A stretch of DNA of 64,000 bases, from NCBI GenBank assembly GCA_016271365.2, contig CM028129.1:1008319501-1008383500 (forward strand), read 5' to 3'. The stretch is from Neoceratodus forsteri (Eukaryota; Chordata; Ceratodontiformes; Ceratodontidae). Made by a program: the position numbers and the translations under genes. This document shows, piece by piece, positions 1 to 11,555 of this stretch. The notes under the pieces are model-generated. The model searched no databases, was not told the DNA's origin, and saw nothing but the letters and a program-made list of their open reading frames with translations. The stretch's first letter is position 1. Each line of letters starts with the position of its first letter.

Positions 1-150
1 CACAGGCAGCCAAGGTACTTTATGGTAGTGTTAGATGTCCCAAAAGACTTGCATCCAGCTCTGTGCTCTGATCTTTTGACGATCTGCAAAATTCTGACAA
101 ATAATGCTAGCCTGGTGTCCCTTCACCTGAAAGCATGGTTCTTCAGGTGA
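1..150 (+). pseudogene. DIRS RT/RNase H polyprotein, C-terminal end (cut by window edge)
   Basis: One reading frame is open from base 1 to a TGA at 148-150. It ends SLVSLHLKAWFFR. The complete DIRS elements further along end the same polyprotein with SLHLTAWYLSG (36640) or SLNLKAWLLKS (48095), and an RQPRY segment matches their RQPWY. This is therefore the tail of a DIRS polyprotein whose body lies upstream of the window. No recombinase ORF follows it, so the element is broken. The call rests on a short match and is moderately secure. Confidence 0.5.
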
Positions 151-479
151 TAGTTTTCTGACTTAAATTTCTCTACTGTAATAATGGAGGTCCAGAAAGC
201 CATTCACAAGAAAACGTAGAATTGAAAAGAGAAAAGATTCTCAATCTGGTGTGGGGACAGTCCCCTTTCAGCTGAGAAAGCAGACATTGCTTTAATGTTT
301 TATTTATTTGGATACAAAACAACCTTAGAGTCGCAGACTCTTTTTCAAAGGCTCCTCGCCAAAAAAACAACACAAGGGCAAGTAGCATACAGTGACAGAA
401 ATTATACACAAGCAAGACAAAAACACATTGTCACAGGGTAATATAACTCAGGGTCAGATAACAAAATAGGTTGCAGTGG
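151..479. other. No recognised feature
   Basis: No protein similarity, RNA gene or repeat end was recognised between the DIRS tail and the LINE on the minus strand. The 3' untranslated region of that LINE may occupy part of it. Confidence 0.3.
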
Positions 480-1325
480 GTCATTGCCAGAGGGAGTCAA
501 GTTGGATACCTAGGCGTAGGGAACAGCACACGGCCAGGTCAAATGCAATTGCAGGCTGTGTGTTCAATGAGATGACTCTTGAGGGTGTTTTGAATAGGCC
601 AAAACTAGGTAGTTGGGATATAGTGGGTGGGAAGTCATTCATCCATTTTGGTGCACGATATAAAAAAGCCCTTTGGCACAGTGAGGTTCTACACCAAGGC
701 ACAGAGCATGATGACCTAGAGGCACTTCTGGAGACTCGGGCGGGGGGGCAGTTGTGACAAGGGGGTCTAGACCAGGATGGGTAATTTTAAGGGATATCTT
801 ATTTGCAAAGATGCATGTATAGTATTTAAGTCTGGCTTCCAGATTTAACCAGTTTGCAGATTTATACAGGCCACAGGTGTGTGTGTGTGTGTGAGCCTGT
901 CTAGGCCCGTGACCAGCTTATAGGCTTTGTTTAGGGTAGTCTTTACCTGTGAGAGGGTGGTTGAGTTGGCAGTACTATAAATCACTAGGCTATAATCAAC
1001 AAGGGAGAGAATAAATGAGCATACTACCAGGTGGAATGCTTCCTGGGATAGGAAATGTTTGTGCCAGTATAACAGGCCAATCCTGGTATTGAGAGCAGAC
1101 AGCAGACCTTGGATGCGATTGTGATAGGAGAGATGAGTATCCAGATTTATCCCCAGGTACCTGAAAGAGGCTATGTGCTCAGTAGGGGCATTAGCGGCAT
1201 TATGGATAGATAGTGAAGTTAAGGAACTGGTTTTGGTGGTGTGTGAAAACCATGGATTTGGTCTTATTACAATTGAGGATAAGCTTATGAGCCACAAACT
1301 AGGATTCCATAGTGAGGAAACACTC

Positions 1326-1980
1326 TTAGAGCAAGGCTTGGAGGGCAGTGGGGTTGGGGTGGGATTCAAAGATGACTGCGTCATCCGCCAAGAGGAGCAT
1401 GTTACCAGGGCAGGAGTGGGGAAGGAGGTTAAGGAAAAGGCTAAACAAGAGGGGGCCAAGAATTGAACCCTGGGGGAATCCAGAACGAACAGGGCAGCAG
1501 GAGGAGAGGGTAGAGCCGATCCTGTCCTGCTGGGATTGGCCAGTTAGATAGCTGGCAATCCAGGACACTACTTCTGTGGCAAGGCCCAGCGATGGAGGGT
1601 GTGTAGTAATAGGGCATGATTGAGTGTGTCGAACTCTTTGGTGAGATCAATGTAGACGGATCCCACCAGGTGACCGTGGTCTAGTGCTCGGTGTATGTAG
1701 GACGTGTAATGAAGGAGTGCAGTGGTAGTGCTGTGACCACTGAGAAAACCATGCTGGACAGGAGAAAAGCAGTTGAGTTTAGAGAGGTATTCAGTAAGTT
1801 GGTCAGCAACCACTTTTTCCAGCACCTTGGACGGGGGAAGGAGATGGGACGGTAGTTGTTGGGAGCAGTGCAGTCACCACTCTTACGTAATGGTGTGATA
1901 ACTGCACATTTCCAGGAAGAGGGGAATTGCCCAAGACAAAGGGATAAATTAAAGATCTTCGTAAGAGGGGAGAGGACCAC
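1326..1980 (-). pseudogene. LINE reverse transcriptase core (broken)
   Basis: Three overlapping minus-strand frames cover the RT palm. 1980-1681 carries the NNYRPIS motif, 1825-1568 carries the first catalytic aspartate in YIDLTKEFDTLNH, and 1568-1326 carries QGSILGPLLF and ADDAVIF. The frame changes show at least two indels. The enzyme would have copied LINE RNA at the nicked target. This copy cannot encode a continuous protein. Confidence 0.8.
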
Positions 1981-2859
1981 ATCTAGCGTGCGTCTCAGAA
2001 GTTTTAAGTTGAGGGAGTCACCACTAAACCTAGACTTGTTTATGAAGCCGAAGATGCATTTTCATGCCGAGCTGGGGGAAATGGTACAGAGGCTGAATGG
2101 GGGAGTGGCATCCGATAGATTGCTCTTCGGGGGGAGGGTTTAAAGAAGTTTGGAAGTAATACCCTGCTGAGGTCAGAGAAAACATTAAGGGTGTTGGCCA
2201 TGGTTAGTAGGTTCAGTATTATGGAACCATTGACAGCGAGCTGAAAAGGTGGCAGGGAGACCACATTCCTGGTGATTTCCTTGATGTTGCGCCAAAAGTC
2301 ATGACCAGAGCTCCATGTAGATGAGTGCTTGGCAATAGTGTGTCGCCTTTGCCTGATGGATCGCCCAGGTACATCTGTTCTAGCTTCCCGGTAGAACTGT
2401 CTATTATGGGGAGCCTGGACTCGAGCTCTATGCCAAAGGTTATCCCGGTGGCGCAACATTTCAAGCTGGGCAATGGAGACCCAGGAATTGTTTCTAGGTT
2501 TTGAATATTGCTTCTTAGGAGGGGCAAAAATGTTGCAAGCCAAATTGAAAGTATTGATAAAGTAGGAGGGCTTAATTTACATCAGTAGCATTGAAAATGG
2601 ACCACCAGTCACAAGCCATGAGGAAAGCCTTGAATTTGGGTAGGGAGCCTTTTTTTAAGCTCCTGAGGTATGTAGGGGTGGGTTGGGAGGAGAGACTTGT
2701 TTGACCACAGGCATGTGATGGGGGAGTGGTCACTAAGGGTGTCGGGGAGGACGGCAACCCAGGAGAAGTGCTTAGGGCGATTAGTGAAAATGAGATCAAG
2801 AAGGGTGGCGGAGCCAGTTTTTATCATTTTGCCAGGTAGGGGGCTGGACCATTTGAACA

Positions 2860-3480
2860 AAGTCCAGGGCAGCAGCAGAGTCCTTAAAGATAGCTGACGA
2901 ACTGCATAACCAGTCTGTTAAAGTCGCCAACAACTATGGTTTCTCCATTGTTAGGAAGCAGCGGCAGGGTAGCCAGAATTTCATCAAAGGCAGGTTTTTG
3001 GTTCCTCGGGAGAATATAGGAGACCTGGAGGTTTACGGGCTTACACTGATTGCCTAGCAGTAGCTTGACCGCTAGTGCTTGAGCACCGTGAGCAAAGGGA
3101 GGAAGAGGGATAGGGAGGGCTTGCAGTGGGTTCTTTATATAGATGGTACAGCCTCCACCTATTTCCCATGCCTGTTGGCCCTTAGGAGTGAGTAGCCATT
3201 TATGACCACTGCAGGGTCAGGAGTGCCTTGAGACAACCAGGTTTCAGTGAGGGCCAGGATAACAGGAGAATATTGAGTGATCCAGACCTGGAGGGGGGTG
3301 TAAGGTTTTTCAAGAGGCTATGGATATTAATTGAGGCAATAAGTAATCTGTTATGTTTATTGCCACGGGGGGGGCATAGGTGGGCCAGGGTTAAGATGGA
3401 CGTTACTGGATAGGAGGAGGAGAAGGAGGGCATGACGAAGCAGCGACGGTCTGCGGAGTTTAGCTGAGACAAGGACATGG
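2860..3480 (-). pseudogene. LINE AP-like endonuclease domain (broken)
   Basis: On the minus strand the segment begins near LLIASINIHSLLKNL, the usual start of an AP-endonuclease domain in jockey-group LINEs. It continues through a region like ALTETWLS (about 3250-3200, frame-shifted) to a GDFN motif near 2920. The domain would nick target DNA to prime reverse transcription. Frameshifts separate the motifs. Confidence 0.65.
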
Positions 3481-4877
3481 CAGGGAGGGGGGTGGGAAGT
3501 GGCAGTAGTTACGGGGACAGAGAGGAATGAACTATAGAGGCCAAGAGGAGGGAGCGGGAGAGCTGGCTAGTAGCAAACCATATTGAGGTGGATAGTACCC
3601 ATGGTAATTTTTTGCTACGAGGCAGGGAAAGTACATCCAGATGGCATTAACGCATCTTACAAAAAGGACTGAAAAATGGAATGCTATGATTGGTTGCTGA
3701 GATTCTGCTAGCCTTGCATTAACCTTTAATTTACCTGTTGAGCCACTTGAAAGGGGCATTGACTGATCCACCATTATTGTAACTGCTAATACGGCGAACC
3801 CCGTATCAACCCATAAAGTCATGTATACAAACACATTTTAACTTCTCAATAGAGCTCTCCATTTGCGGGCTTGCCGCTCTGGTCTCTGATGGTGCTTTAT
3901 TCACTGATCAGCCAGAGTCACACCCACACTAATTTAATGATGTTCCTTAGTCGGCGTCACTGTGCCACTGCACCTCCCATCAGCTTCCCAGACTGAAGTG
4001 CTTGCCATGCTATAGAAACGGAGTTTAGAAACAAAAAAGGCAGCTCAGAGGGCTGGAGCATTTATAACTACTACCAAGGAAAACAAAAAAACTCTCACAC
4101 AGATGTCTGTGGGAGGGGTTGGCTTGCTTTTTAGTTGTACATACTACTGAAATAAAATGGTGAGTTGTACACTCCAAGTTGGTGGTGTGTGCGAGTTTGT
4201 TTTTTTTTCTGAGAAATGGAGTTCACTTATTCTTTTGTCACTGTCTTTGACCGATTTCTTCTGCTGTGCACCCAACCCGTCAGTGTCCCTGGCTGCAGTG
4301 AGAATGATATGATGGGCATGGGGCAGAGGATGTGAGCGAGCTAGCACTACCGTGACTGCTACTGTTCTTTTTTTTTTTTTAAATATTTCCTATATGCTCA
4401 TGTACATACCATGCAATAGCACTCAATACATGAACACTGTTTTCTTTGCATGTATGTAGGGCTTTACATAAGTGTCTTTCTTAATGGCGGCACTCTATCA
4501 GCACACTGGAGATGGTGCAGACACTCTGGTGATGGCATTGCCATGGCAACACCCAACAAGCATGACACTACCATCCCCTCTCATGCAAAGCACGGAGATG
4601 ATGGTGGAAAACTAGATTATCAAAGTCCAACCTTCAGATCATTTTTTACGGAAAAGTAGAGGTACAGAATTTTTTTTTTTGCTCAGTTTTTATGATGGCA
4701 ATAAGGTACTCCCAGGGGTTTTGTAAATGTTCAAGTTAATCGTCCCCTGGGGGCATGTGGCATGAGGCGCCCCAGAGGGTGATTAAGTAGAAAATTAATA
4801 AAACCTCTGTTCATACTTTATTGGGTAAGTACAATAGGAGTAGAGCAGGATCTCTGGTAGGTAGCAGGAATGTGTTG
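3481..4877. other. Unassigned sequence
   Basis: No protein-coding similarity was recognised. There are T-tracts near 4200, 4368 and 4670. A minus-strand open frame at 3834-3532 may belong to the 5' region of the adjacent LINE, but I see no motif in it. Part of this may be non-repetitive DNA. Confidence 0.3.
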
Positions 4878-4985
4878 CTTGAAGAAATTTGTGCATCTGC
4901 TACCTGGTCCAAAGTCGTCACATTTACATCACATTATTGCCTGAACAAATGAGAAAGAGAGGTTGCTAGGTTTGGTATTTTTCTT
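4878..4985 (+). pseudogene. DIRS tyrosine recombinase, C-terminal remnant
   Basis: One frame reads NVLLEEICASATWSKVV, then FTSHYCLNK, a stop, and VARFGIF. This lines up with the recombinase ends of complete elements in the window, for example ICAAATWSSVH and HYSLDI in DIRS-1. The HY pair holds the nucleophilic tyrosine of the family. Nothing upstream or downstream belongs clearly to the same element. The stop after LNK and the isolation show an old fragment. Confidence 0.6.
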
Positions 4986-5582
4986 TCAACCCCCAGGAAT
5001 CCATCATTTTTAGTTTAACAAGTGCTATTATTCTCCTGGAATAAGCAGCCATGGAAATTTAGAATTGTATGCAAATTATGGAATTCAGAATGAAATTCTT
5101 TTGTTCGTGCTCACCTCTGCACTGTAATGTCAGATTTATTTCAACACTTGAAGACAGCAGTCACCCCGAAGTCTTCTCTATACTTCTGGTTAGTTTACTG
5201 TTTATTATTTTAATATTTTACTGTATTTTAGTATTCTAGTTATTTTATTTGATTCTCTGCATTAGTTAGGGTGTTGTTCTAACCTCAGGAATCCCTCGCT
5301 TAAATATGTACACTTTATGCAGTCATCTTGTCCGAAACTGATGCCCAGGAGATCGAACTTGAAAACATTTTAGCATTTGAAATATAGGTTCAAACTCTGC
5401 ATCCATGTTCCACTCTGGCCCTTGCTCAGGTCTTTCTCCGCCTGAAGAGAGCATTAGCCCTTGGAGAACTCCGCTAATAACTGGTTCACCAGTCTTTTTT
5501 TTTTTTTTTATTTTATTTTAAAAAAACGTATTTTAGTCCGTTTCTTGTTTACTCTGCATTGAGCTAGGGTTTTCAGTAAATT
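4986..5582. other. Unassigned AT-rich sequence
   Basis: AT-rich with a T-tract at about 5492-5506. No coding similarity or terminal repeat was recognised before the left ITR of DIRS-1. Confidence 0.3.
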
Positions 5583-5754
5583 ACTGATCTTACATCGAGG
5601 TGGCTCTTGCAACAGGTAACACGTATAGGACTGAAGTTGCCAGGGCCACTCTGAAAACTTCTAGCTAGCAGTCTTATCACTGGGGACAGCCCCCCGTTGA
5701 TGTCAGCACGCTGACGTCCACCTGTCTTATAAAGGGGGGCGGTCCCCCAGATCT
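5583..5754 (+). repeat. DIRS-1 left inverted terminal repeat
   Basis: Pairs with 11361-11555 in reverse complement. The shared blocks include GGCTCTTGCAACAGG, AAAACTTCTAGCTAGCAGTC, CGTTGATGTC and GGCGGTCCCCCAGA. The TATAAAG at 5728-5734 may be part of a promoter, an inference from position only. Confidence 0.85.
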
Positions 5755-5899
5755 ACTTCAATTCTTCTCCTGCCGTTGACCCACACATGTTGGACCTCCA
5801 TGGATGCCTGCTTCAGTTGAATGCCATTTTGTTCGTGTTTACCCATGATTCTCCCTCCCCCCTCCCCCCCAGTAATATTAACATTGATTTTAGGTGTAT

Positions 5900-8220
5900 T
5901 CTCTATCTCGTTTGTCTCTTTCTCCAGCCTTGTCTTCCGACCGGCCTATAAAGTGTGCCAGTGGCAAACAGATACCTGCCAAAGACAGCCACTCTTCCTG
6001 CCTGCTCTGCTTAGGCCCCAGCCACGACACCGAGGCCTGCCAGCACTGCTAGGACTTCAACCAGGCCACACAGAGACGCTGCTTGAAGACTTTTCAAAGC
6101 TACCTGCTTCAACAGAAATTAACCGCGATGGAGAAGGAGCTTCAGGCTAAAAGTTCTTCCACTCCCTCGGCCTCTGGGGCCTCATCTTCTTTTTCTTCTT
6201 CACAGAAGTCCAGCAGGAAGCACAAGCAGGATTGTCCTTGGTCAGCCTCTCACTTGTGGTCACCACATACACCAGCTTCCGCCTTTGAGTCTTCCTCCTG
6301 CGGGGGGTCGGCTCCTCCTTCCTCGGCAGCCCTCACTCCCTCTGGGTTGCCAGTGGTTCAGCCACCCGCCCTAATTTCTGTCATGGGCGGCGGCTCCTCA
6401 GGCAGCAGATTTTGTCCCCTGCCTCCCAGCCAATGACACTTTGGTCCTTAGTCCCCACGTGTCCTTAGCCAAGCTGCTCAACCAGGGTTGGCACCTTCAG
6501 CGGCAGGTCCTTGTCTGTCGCACCCTCAGTCAAGGCATTGTCTTCGTTGGTCCCCGACTCCAGGGCCGGTGCTAGCCCTTCCAGGCGTTGCCTGGAGCAG
6601 GCGCTCGCCTCTTCTTTGCAAGCAATGTCTCTGCCTTGGGGGAACTCTCCCTCGCAGGCACCAGCTTCACCTTTGGGGCCTACATCAGCTGCTTGGCCAG
6701 ATCGATGCCAGCCTTCACCTGTCAGGCTGGGCCGGCTGTGCCGACACCTACACTGACTACTCCTCAACCATCGTCGCCTCAGCCCCAGCCTGCGCCACAA
6801 CTGATGCATGCTGGCCCTCCCAGGGACCCCCAGCCAGTGCCTGCTGGACCTACACTAGGCTCTTCCACCAACATACCAGTACCCTCCTCCTTGATATCCG
6901 TATCCACCGTACAGTCCTCCTCCACCAGTGGATTATAATGCCTTGTTTACAGCCTGGTGGACCTTCATTAAGGACAAGGACATACCCCAGGCGACCCCAC
7001 CCCCCGGACCTGGAATGGGCAGGTCCTAGCAACCCCTGCACGACAGGGGCTTGGGGGGAGGGCACAAGGGGACTTCAGATCAACATATGGATGACTGTCA
7101 TCCTCAGATGCCAGTTCCAGACAGTGATCATTCGGGATGATTCCTCCTCTTCCTGCTTGGAGTTGACACTGGATTCAAGGGGCTCCTCTGGTCAGGAGCC
7201 TTCCAAAGAAACCCCCAAGTCTCTCACCCGGATCTCTCTTTCTTTGACATGATGCATCATATCCAATTCCTCATGGAATGGGAGACAGAGGAGTTTGAAC
7301 CGGAGTGCTGTTGCCTAACCATTTACCTCCAGAAGGAGACTCTCCCTATAGTGGTCCCTCGTCTAATTGATTTGTATGATGTTACTAAGGTGGCGTGGAA
7401 CCACCCTTCCTCCACCAGTGGGCAAACCTTTCTTTGCCAAACACCCCACGGCGTACTCAGTGGTCACGAATGATGCTTACGACTGCACTAAGAAACCCAA
7501 AATCTTTAGCACCCACCATCCAGACATGGAATCTCGCCAGCAGGACCACTTGGGCAAGCGAGTGTACTCCTCTGCCACACTGGCCATTCGGGCCAAGAAC
7601 TGTCTGGCCCATATGGTACAGTACCAGAATGCCCTCTGGGATCAGGCGAGGGATCTGGTTCAGACCCTCCCTAAAGTTTCCACTAAAACGCGTTTGGACC
7701 AGCTCCTAAAGTCCAGTTCGGATGTGTGCACTGATGTGGCGACAGCAGCTTAGGACACTGTAGATGCTTCTGGGCATGGGGCGGCAGCAGGGGTCTGCAT
7801 TCGTCACCATTCCTGGGTCAGGGTGTCTGGGTTCGTGCCTTATGTTCAGGCCCATATAATGGATGCCCCTTTCCCGGGCTCGGCCTTGTTTGGGGGAAAT
7901 GCCCAGGATATCATCTCCCGCCTTCAGGAATCAAGCAAGGCCCTGAGGTCAGTACATTCCATGTACCACTCCCAGCCACGGTCTTCCCAATGTCAGCCCT
8001 TTTGCCAGTCCTCTCACCAGACTTCCAAGGGCCAGCAGTCGATGGACCCTTCAAGCATAAGGCAACCACCCCGCCAGCTAGAACAGCCGACCCTAGGGCC
8101 CCCAGAGCGCCCACAGCCACTCTTCCCACCCCCAGTTCCATTGCCTGACTCCTTGTCCGACCCCCCCCCACACACACACACACACAGAGGCCTTGGGGGA
8201 GGCGATAGGGGGTTGATTCT
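5900..8220 (+). pseudogene. DIRS-1 gag-like ORF1 (broken)
   Basis: ORF1 of DIRS elements encodes the putative structural protein that packages the RNA. Near its N-terminus (5950-6050) is a cysteine/histidine cluster, KCASGKQ then DSHSSCLLCLGPSHD then CQHC. The same cluster recurs in all families in this window and probably binds zinc (inference). A Ser/Pro-rich stretch follows. A conserved C-terminal part lies at 7367-7753 (HLGKRVYSSATLAIRAKNC) and 7823-8000 (DAPFPGSALFGG). Stops at 6051 and 7750 and several frame changes break it. A CA-repeat at 8170-8187 interrupts the end. Confidence 0.75.
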
Positions 8221-8264
8221 TCCTATACCTAGATGGGTGGCGCACAGTAATCGCGGATCAGTGG

Positions 8265-10070
8265 GTGCTACAGATTATCAAACGGGGTCACACCATCGAA
8301 TTTGTGGAGCTGCTTCCAGAATGCTATCCCTCACTCTCCCATTACCATCAGGACCACATTTCCCTCATTCGGGAAGAGATTCACATGCTCCTGCACAAAA
8401 AGGCCATAGAGTCCATCCCCCCAGCTCAAACAGGAAAGGGGTTCTACTTCCATTTCTTCCTCATCCCCAAGAAACCAGGGGACCTGAGGCTGATCCTGGA
8501 CCTCAGGTGCCTGAATCTATACATAAGGGTACAAGCGCTTCAGGATGGTTACTCTTCAGGGGCTGGTGCCCTCTTATCAGGGGGTCTGGTTCTTTTCCCT
8601 GGATATGCAGGATGCCTATCTCCATATCCTGGTTTTCCCGGCCCACCACCATTTTCTCCACTTCTGCTTCCAGAGGGACCACTTCCGGTTCTGCAGCCTC
8701 TCTTTTGGCCTTTCCTTGGCACCTCGGGTCTTTACCAAGTTCCTAGCAGTGGTAGCTGTGGCTCTGCTGAGACAGGGCTTTTATGTGTTACCTTACCTGG
8801 ACAATTGGCTGCTGACAGCCCCCTCCTGGGATCTCTTGCTGCAGACCCTAGAAGGCACCTTTCAGCTCTTCGGGATCCTAGGGATCACAATCAACCTACC
8901 AAAGTCTTGTCTCTCCCCAAGCCAATGCCTCCAATATATATAGGAACCGTCCTGGACTTGTCCCAGGGCAGAGCCTTCCTGCCGGGGGACAGAGGAAAGC
9001 GCTTGATATCTCAAGCCCGGCTAGTATCCTCCAGTCGTCCAGTACCAGCCAGAGTGTTCCTTTGTATGTTGGGACACATGGCAGCAGCTATATAGCTATG
9101 CTTCCCCTAGCCCGCCTGCATATGAGGGTTCCCCAGTGGACTCTTTGGGACCAGCGCACCGATGACCTGGATCAGCTGGTGCTAATCTCAGACTCAGTGA
9201 GGCAGACCTTTGAGTGGTGGCAGAACCCTGCCAGTCTCCTGACAGAATTCCCCTCTCTGCTGTGTCCCCACAGCAGATTCTCACTATGGTCTGGGCTGGG
9301 GTACGCACTTAGCCGACAGTCAGATCCAGGGGATTTGGTCGGAACAGCATCTCCACATCAGTGTACTGGAGATGCAGGCAAGTCTTTTATGCTCTGCAGG
9401 CCTTCCAGACACACATTCTTCCCAGCCCACTACTGGTGCAGATGGACAGCATGTCTGCAGTATAGTACATCAACAAATATTGGGGCACTCACTCCTACTC
9501 TCTTTGTCAGGAGGCCATGAGAGTCTGGTACTGGGCCATTGAGCACAACCTGGAATTCTTAGCCATCCATGTTCTAGGCTTTCAAAACACCCTTGCTGAC
9601 AGTCTAAGCTGGCCAAGTATGCATGAGTGGGAGCTCCTGTCCTCGCTGATCGAAGACCTGTTTGACAGGTGGGGCTGTCCGGAGTTGGACCTTTTTGCAT
9701 CCCCACTCAATGCAAAACTGCCGCTTTTCTACTCATTTGATCCAGGGCCTGGAGTTTTCTGGTGTGACGCATTGTCCTTCTCCTGGAAAGGGAGGTTCCT
9801 GTACACCTTCTCTCCCTTCCAGCCGCCACAGAGGGTTCTCCTCAAGCTTCAGTCAGAGGGGGGCAGAGATGATTCTCATAGCTCCCTACTGGCCATGTCG
9901 GATCTGGTTCCCTGTGCTACAGGAGTTGGCACTGGAACCCCAGTTCCCTTGCCCTGTGCACTGGCTTGCTCTCCCAGGAACAGGGCACCCTAGTCCATCC
10001 AGACCTTAAGTCCCTGCATCTCCATGTGTGGGACTTGGCTGTTGCCCACTTTGGAGTTTTCTTCAGGGTT
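8265..10070 (+). pseudogene. DIRS-1 reverse transcriptase / RNase H / methyltransferase-like ORF (broken)
   Basis: RT fingers are at 8265-8530 (FFLIPKKPGDLRLILDLRCLN). The palm is at 8545-8943 with FSLDMQDAYLH and the catalytic box YLDN (8794-8805), where the second aspartate is lost. RNase H follows at about 9180-9610 and ends with HVLGFQNTLADSLS. After it comes ELDLFASPLNAKLPLF (about 9680-9730), DALSFSW and LIAPYWP. This is the position and pattern of the Dam-like methyltransferase domain known downstream of RNase H in DIRS. At least four frame changes are present. Confidence 0.8.
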
Positions 10071-10074
10071 GCTG

Positions 10075-11049
10075 ATGTCCTGGTGGCTGCCAGGAAACTT
10101 CCACAAAAGACACCTGTGCCATGAAGTGGAAGTGCTTATCCCTATGGGCCACTTCTCACCACTTGAATACCTTCACCTGCCCGGTGAATCTGATTCTGGA
10201 GTACCTCCTTTCCCTTTCGGACTCCAGCCTGGGGTACTCTTTGCTTAAGATGCACCTTTCCACCATCTGTGTGTACCATGCACTTATTGAGGGCAAGGCT
10301 GTTGCCCAGCTGGAAATCTCATGCACATTCTTGTGGGATATTCTGCACTTGAAACCTCCCATTTGGGACCCTGTCCCACCTTGGGATCTTCTTTTTATGT
10401 TGGAAAAGCTCACTGCGCCTCTCTTTGAGTTGGCTGCGAGTTGTGAGCTACGCTTTCTGTCATCGAATGAGTTGTTTTTGGTACCTGTTACTTCTGCTCT
10501 GAGGATTTCCAAGCTTCAGACTCTGATGTGAATATAGCCTTTAGTTTTTCACAAAGACAGGGCATCTTTGCATACTAACCCTAAGTTTTTGCCTGAGGTG
10601 GTACCTGAATTCACTCTAAACCAAGCCATCCACCTGCCTGTTTATTTCCCTAAATATTCTAATCAGGGGAATGCTGTACTGCACACTTTGGATGTTCATA
10701 GGGTGCTTCATTATTACACGAATCACACCCAACCGGTTAGAAAGACCGATCAGTTATTTGTTTCGTCTGCCCCCAAAAGAGAGGGGGTACCAGTTTTGAA
10801 AGTGTTTTGACAAATTGCATTGTGTACTGTTACCGTAAGTACGAGCCCTTGCCTGGGGCGGTTAAGGGTCACTCCACCAGAGGCATGGTCGCCTCTACCA
10901 CCTTTCACAGGAATGTGTCTGCTATAGACATCTGTGCAGCTGCCACTTGGAGCTCTGTTCACATGTTTATCTGTCACTACAGCCTGGACATTGCCTCCAG
11001 ACGCAGGGCCAGTTTCGGACTAGCTGTAATTCTGGGCCTTTTTTCTTAA
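10075..11049 (+). pseudogene. DIRS-1 tyrosine recombinase (broken)
   Basis: The recombinase would join the circular cDNA to the target. The N-terminal core-binding part is at 10121-10531 and includes LVPVTSALRISKLQTL. Better copies read TSARRISELQAL there, so the first of the two adjacent arginines is lost. The catalytic domain continues at 10568-10810. A separate frame at 10807-11049 carries HSTRG (the H-x-x-R box, intact) and HYSLDIA (the tyrosine nucleophile). Two frame breaks and a stop at 10529 make it inactive. It ends just before the ICR. Confidence 0.8.
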
Positions 11050-11119
11050 GTAGCCTGCTGTTGCCTTTTTTTTTCCCTCCTGGCTGACTTGTGGTCAGTT
11101 CTGGTACTGCCTGGGACTC

Positions 11120-11232
11120 AGTCCTACAAGTGTTGCCTGCTGCAAGAGCCCCCTCGAAGTAAGATATTACAGTTACATAAGGACTTACCGTAACAGTGGA
11201 TCTTCGAGAGGTTCTCTTGCAACAGGCGCTGC
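11120..11232 (+). repeat. DIRS-1 internal complementary region (ICR)
   Basis: The first half (to about 11170) is the reverse complement of the left element end. The second half (GACTTACCGTAACAGTGGATC onward) is the reverse complement of the right end at 11510-11555. The two ends are thus copied back to back, the DIRS arrangement thought to template the circle junction. Confidence 0.8.
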
Positions 11233-11360
11233 TTTCCCTCCTTCTCCCCCGATTGCTACTTCTCGTTCACGTTACTGTGCTCTTCCTCGGCTCTGAAGAA
11301 TAGTCTCAGTTCTCCATTTTTACTTTCTGCACTGGGATCTCCGGCGGGAAAACTGAGCTA

Positions 11361-11555
11361 GGTCTGGGGGACCGCCACCTTTATAGGATAGGCAGACATC
11401 AGTATGCCGACATCAACGGGGGCAGTCCCCTATGTTAGACTGCTAGCTAGAAGTTTTCTGTGTGGTCCTGGCACCTGGTTGCTTCAGTCCTACCGGTGTT
11501 GCCTGCTGCAAGAGCTCCTCACGAAGATCCACTGTTAGGTAAGTTCATACATAAC
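11361..11555 (+). repeat. DIRS-1 right inverted terminal repeat
   Basis: Reverse complement of 5583-5754, extended at its outer edge by about 25 bases (to TTCATACATAAC) that match only the ICR. DIRS right repeats normally carry such an extension. Confidence 0.85.

Larger units (their letters stand above)
480..3480 (-). mobile_element. Decayed jockey-group LINE (L2/CR1/Rex1-like), minus strand
   Basis: Read on the minus strand, this holds an AP-endonuclease followed by a reverse transcriptase in the normal LINE order. The endonuclease (about 3480-2860) shows the family landmark GDFN near 2920. The RT (about 2540-845) shows NYRPIS, a finger motif HGFLSGHSTTTALL, the degraded catalytic segment YIDLTKEFDTLNH, QGSILGPLLF, and ADDAVIF where the catalytic ADD is kept. 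The C-terminal block at 702-481 has the pattern RTSLCQRAFLYRAPKW seen in many LINEs of this group. Many frameshifts and stops break it. Family assignment beyond the jockey group is uncertain, and the 3' tail was not found. Confidence 0.8.
5583..11555 (+). mobile_element. DIRS-1, complete family-A DIRS retrotransposon (decayed ORFs)
   Basis: A full DIRS layout is present: left ITR (5583-5754), gag, RT/RNase H/methyltransferase-like region, tyrosine recombinase, ICR (11120-11232) and right ITR (11361-11555). The ITRs match in inverted orientation over about 170 bases, sharing for example AAAACTTCTAGCTAGCAGTC. All three coding regions carry frameshifts or stops, so the copy is dead. Length is about 6.0 kb, normal for DIRS. 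No target duplication is visible, as expected for integration by a tyrosine recombinase rather than a DDE integrase. Confidence 0.9.

Noticed and set aside
876..894. GT repeat, and the CA repeat at 8170-8187
   Set aside because: Ordinary short microsatellites without any link to structure or boundaries. The tract at 41943-41988 was kept because it forms the end of an insertion.
6488..7252. 254-codon plus-strand frame in DIRS-1
   Set aside because: Pro/Ser-rich shadow of the Gag region; neighbouring frames carry the homologous segments and no family motif lies in this one.
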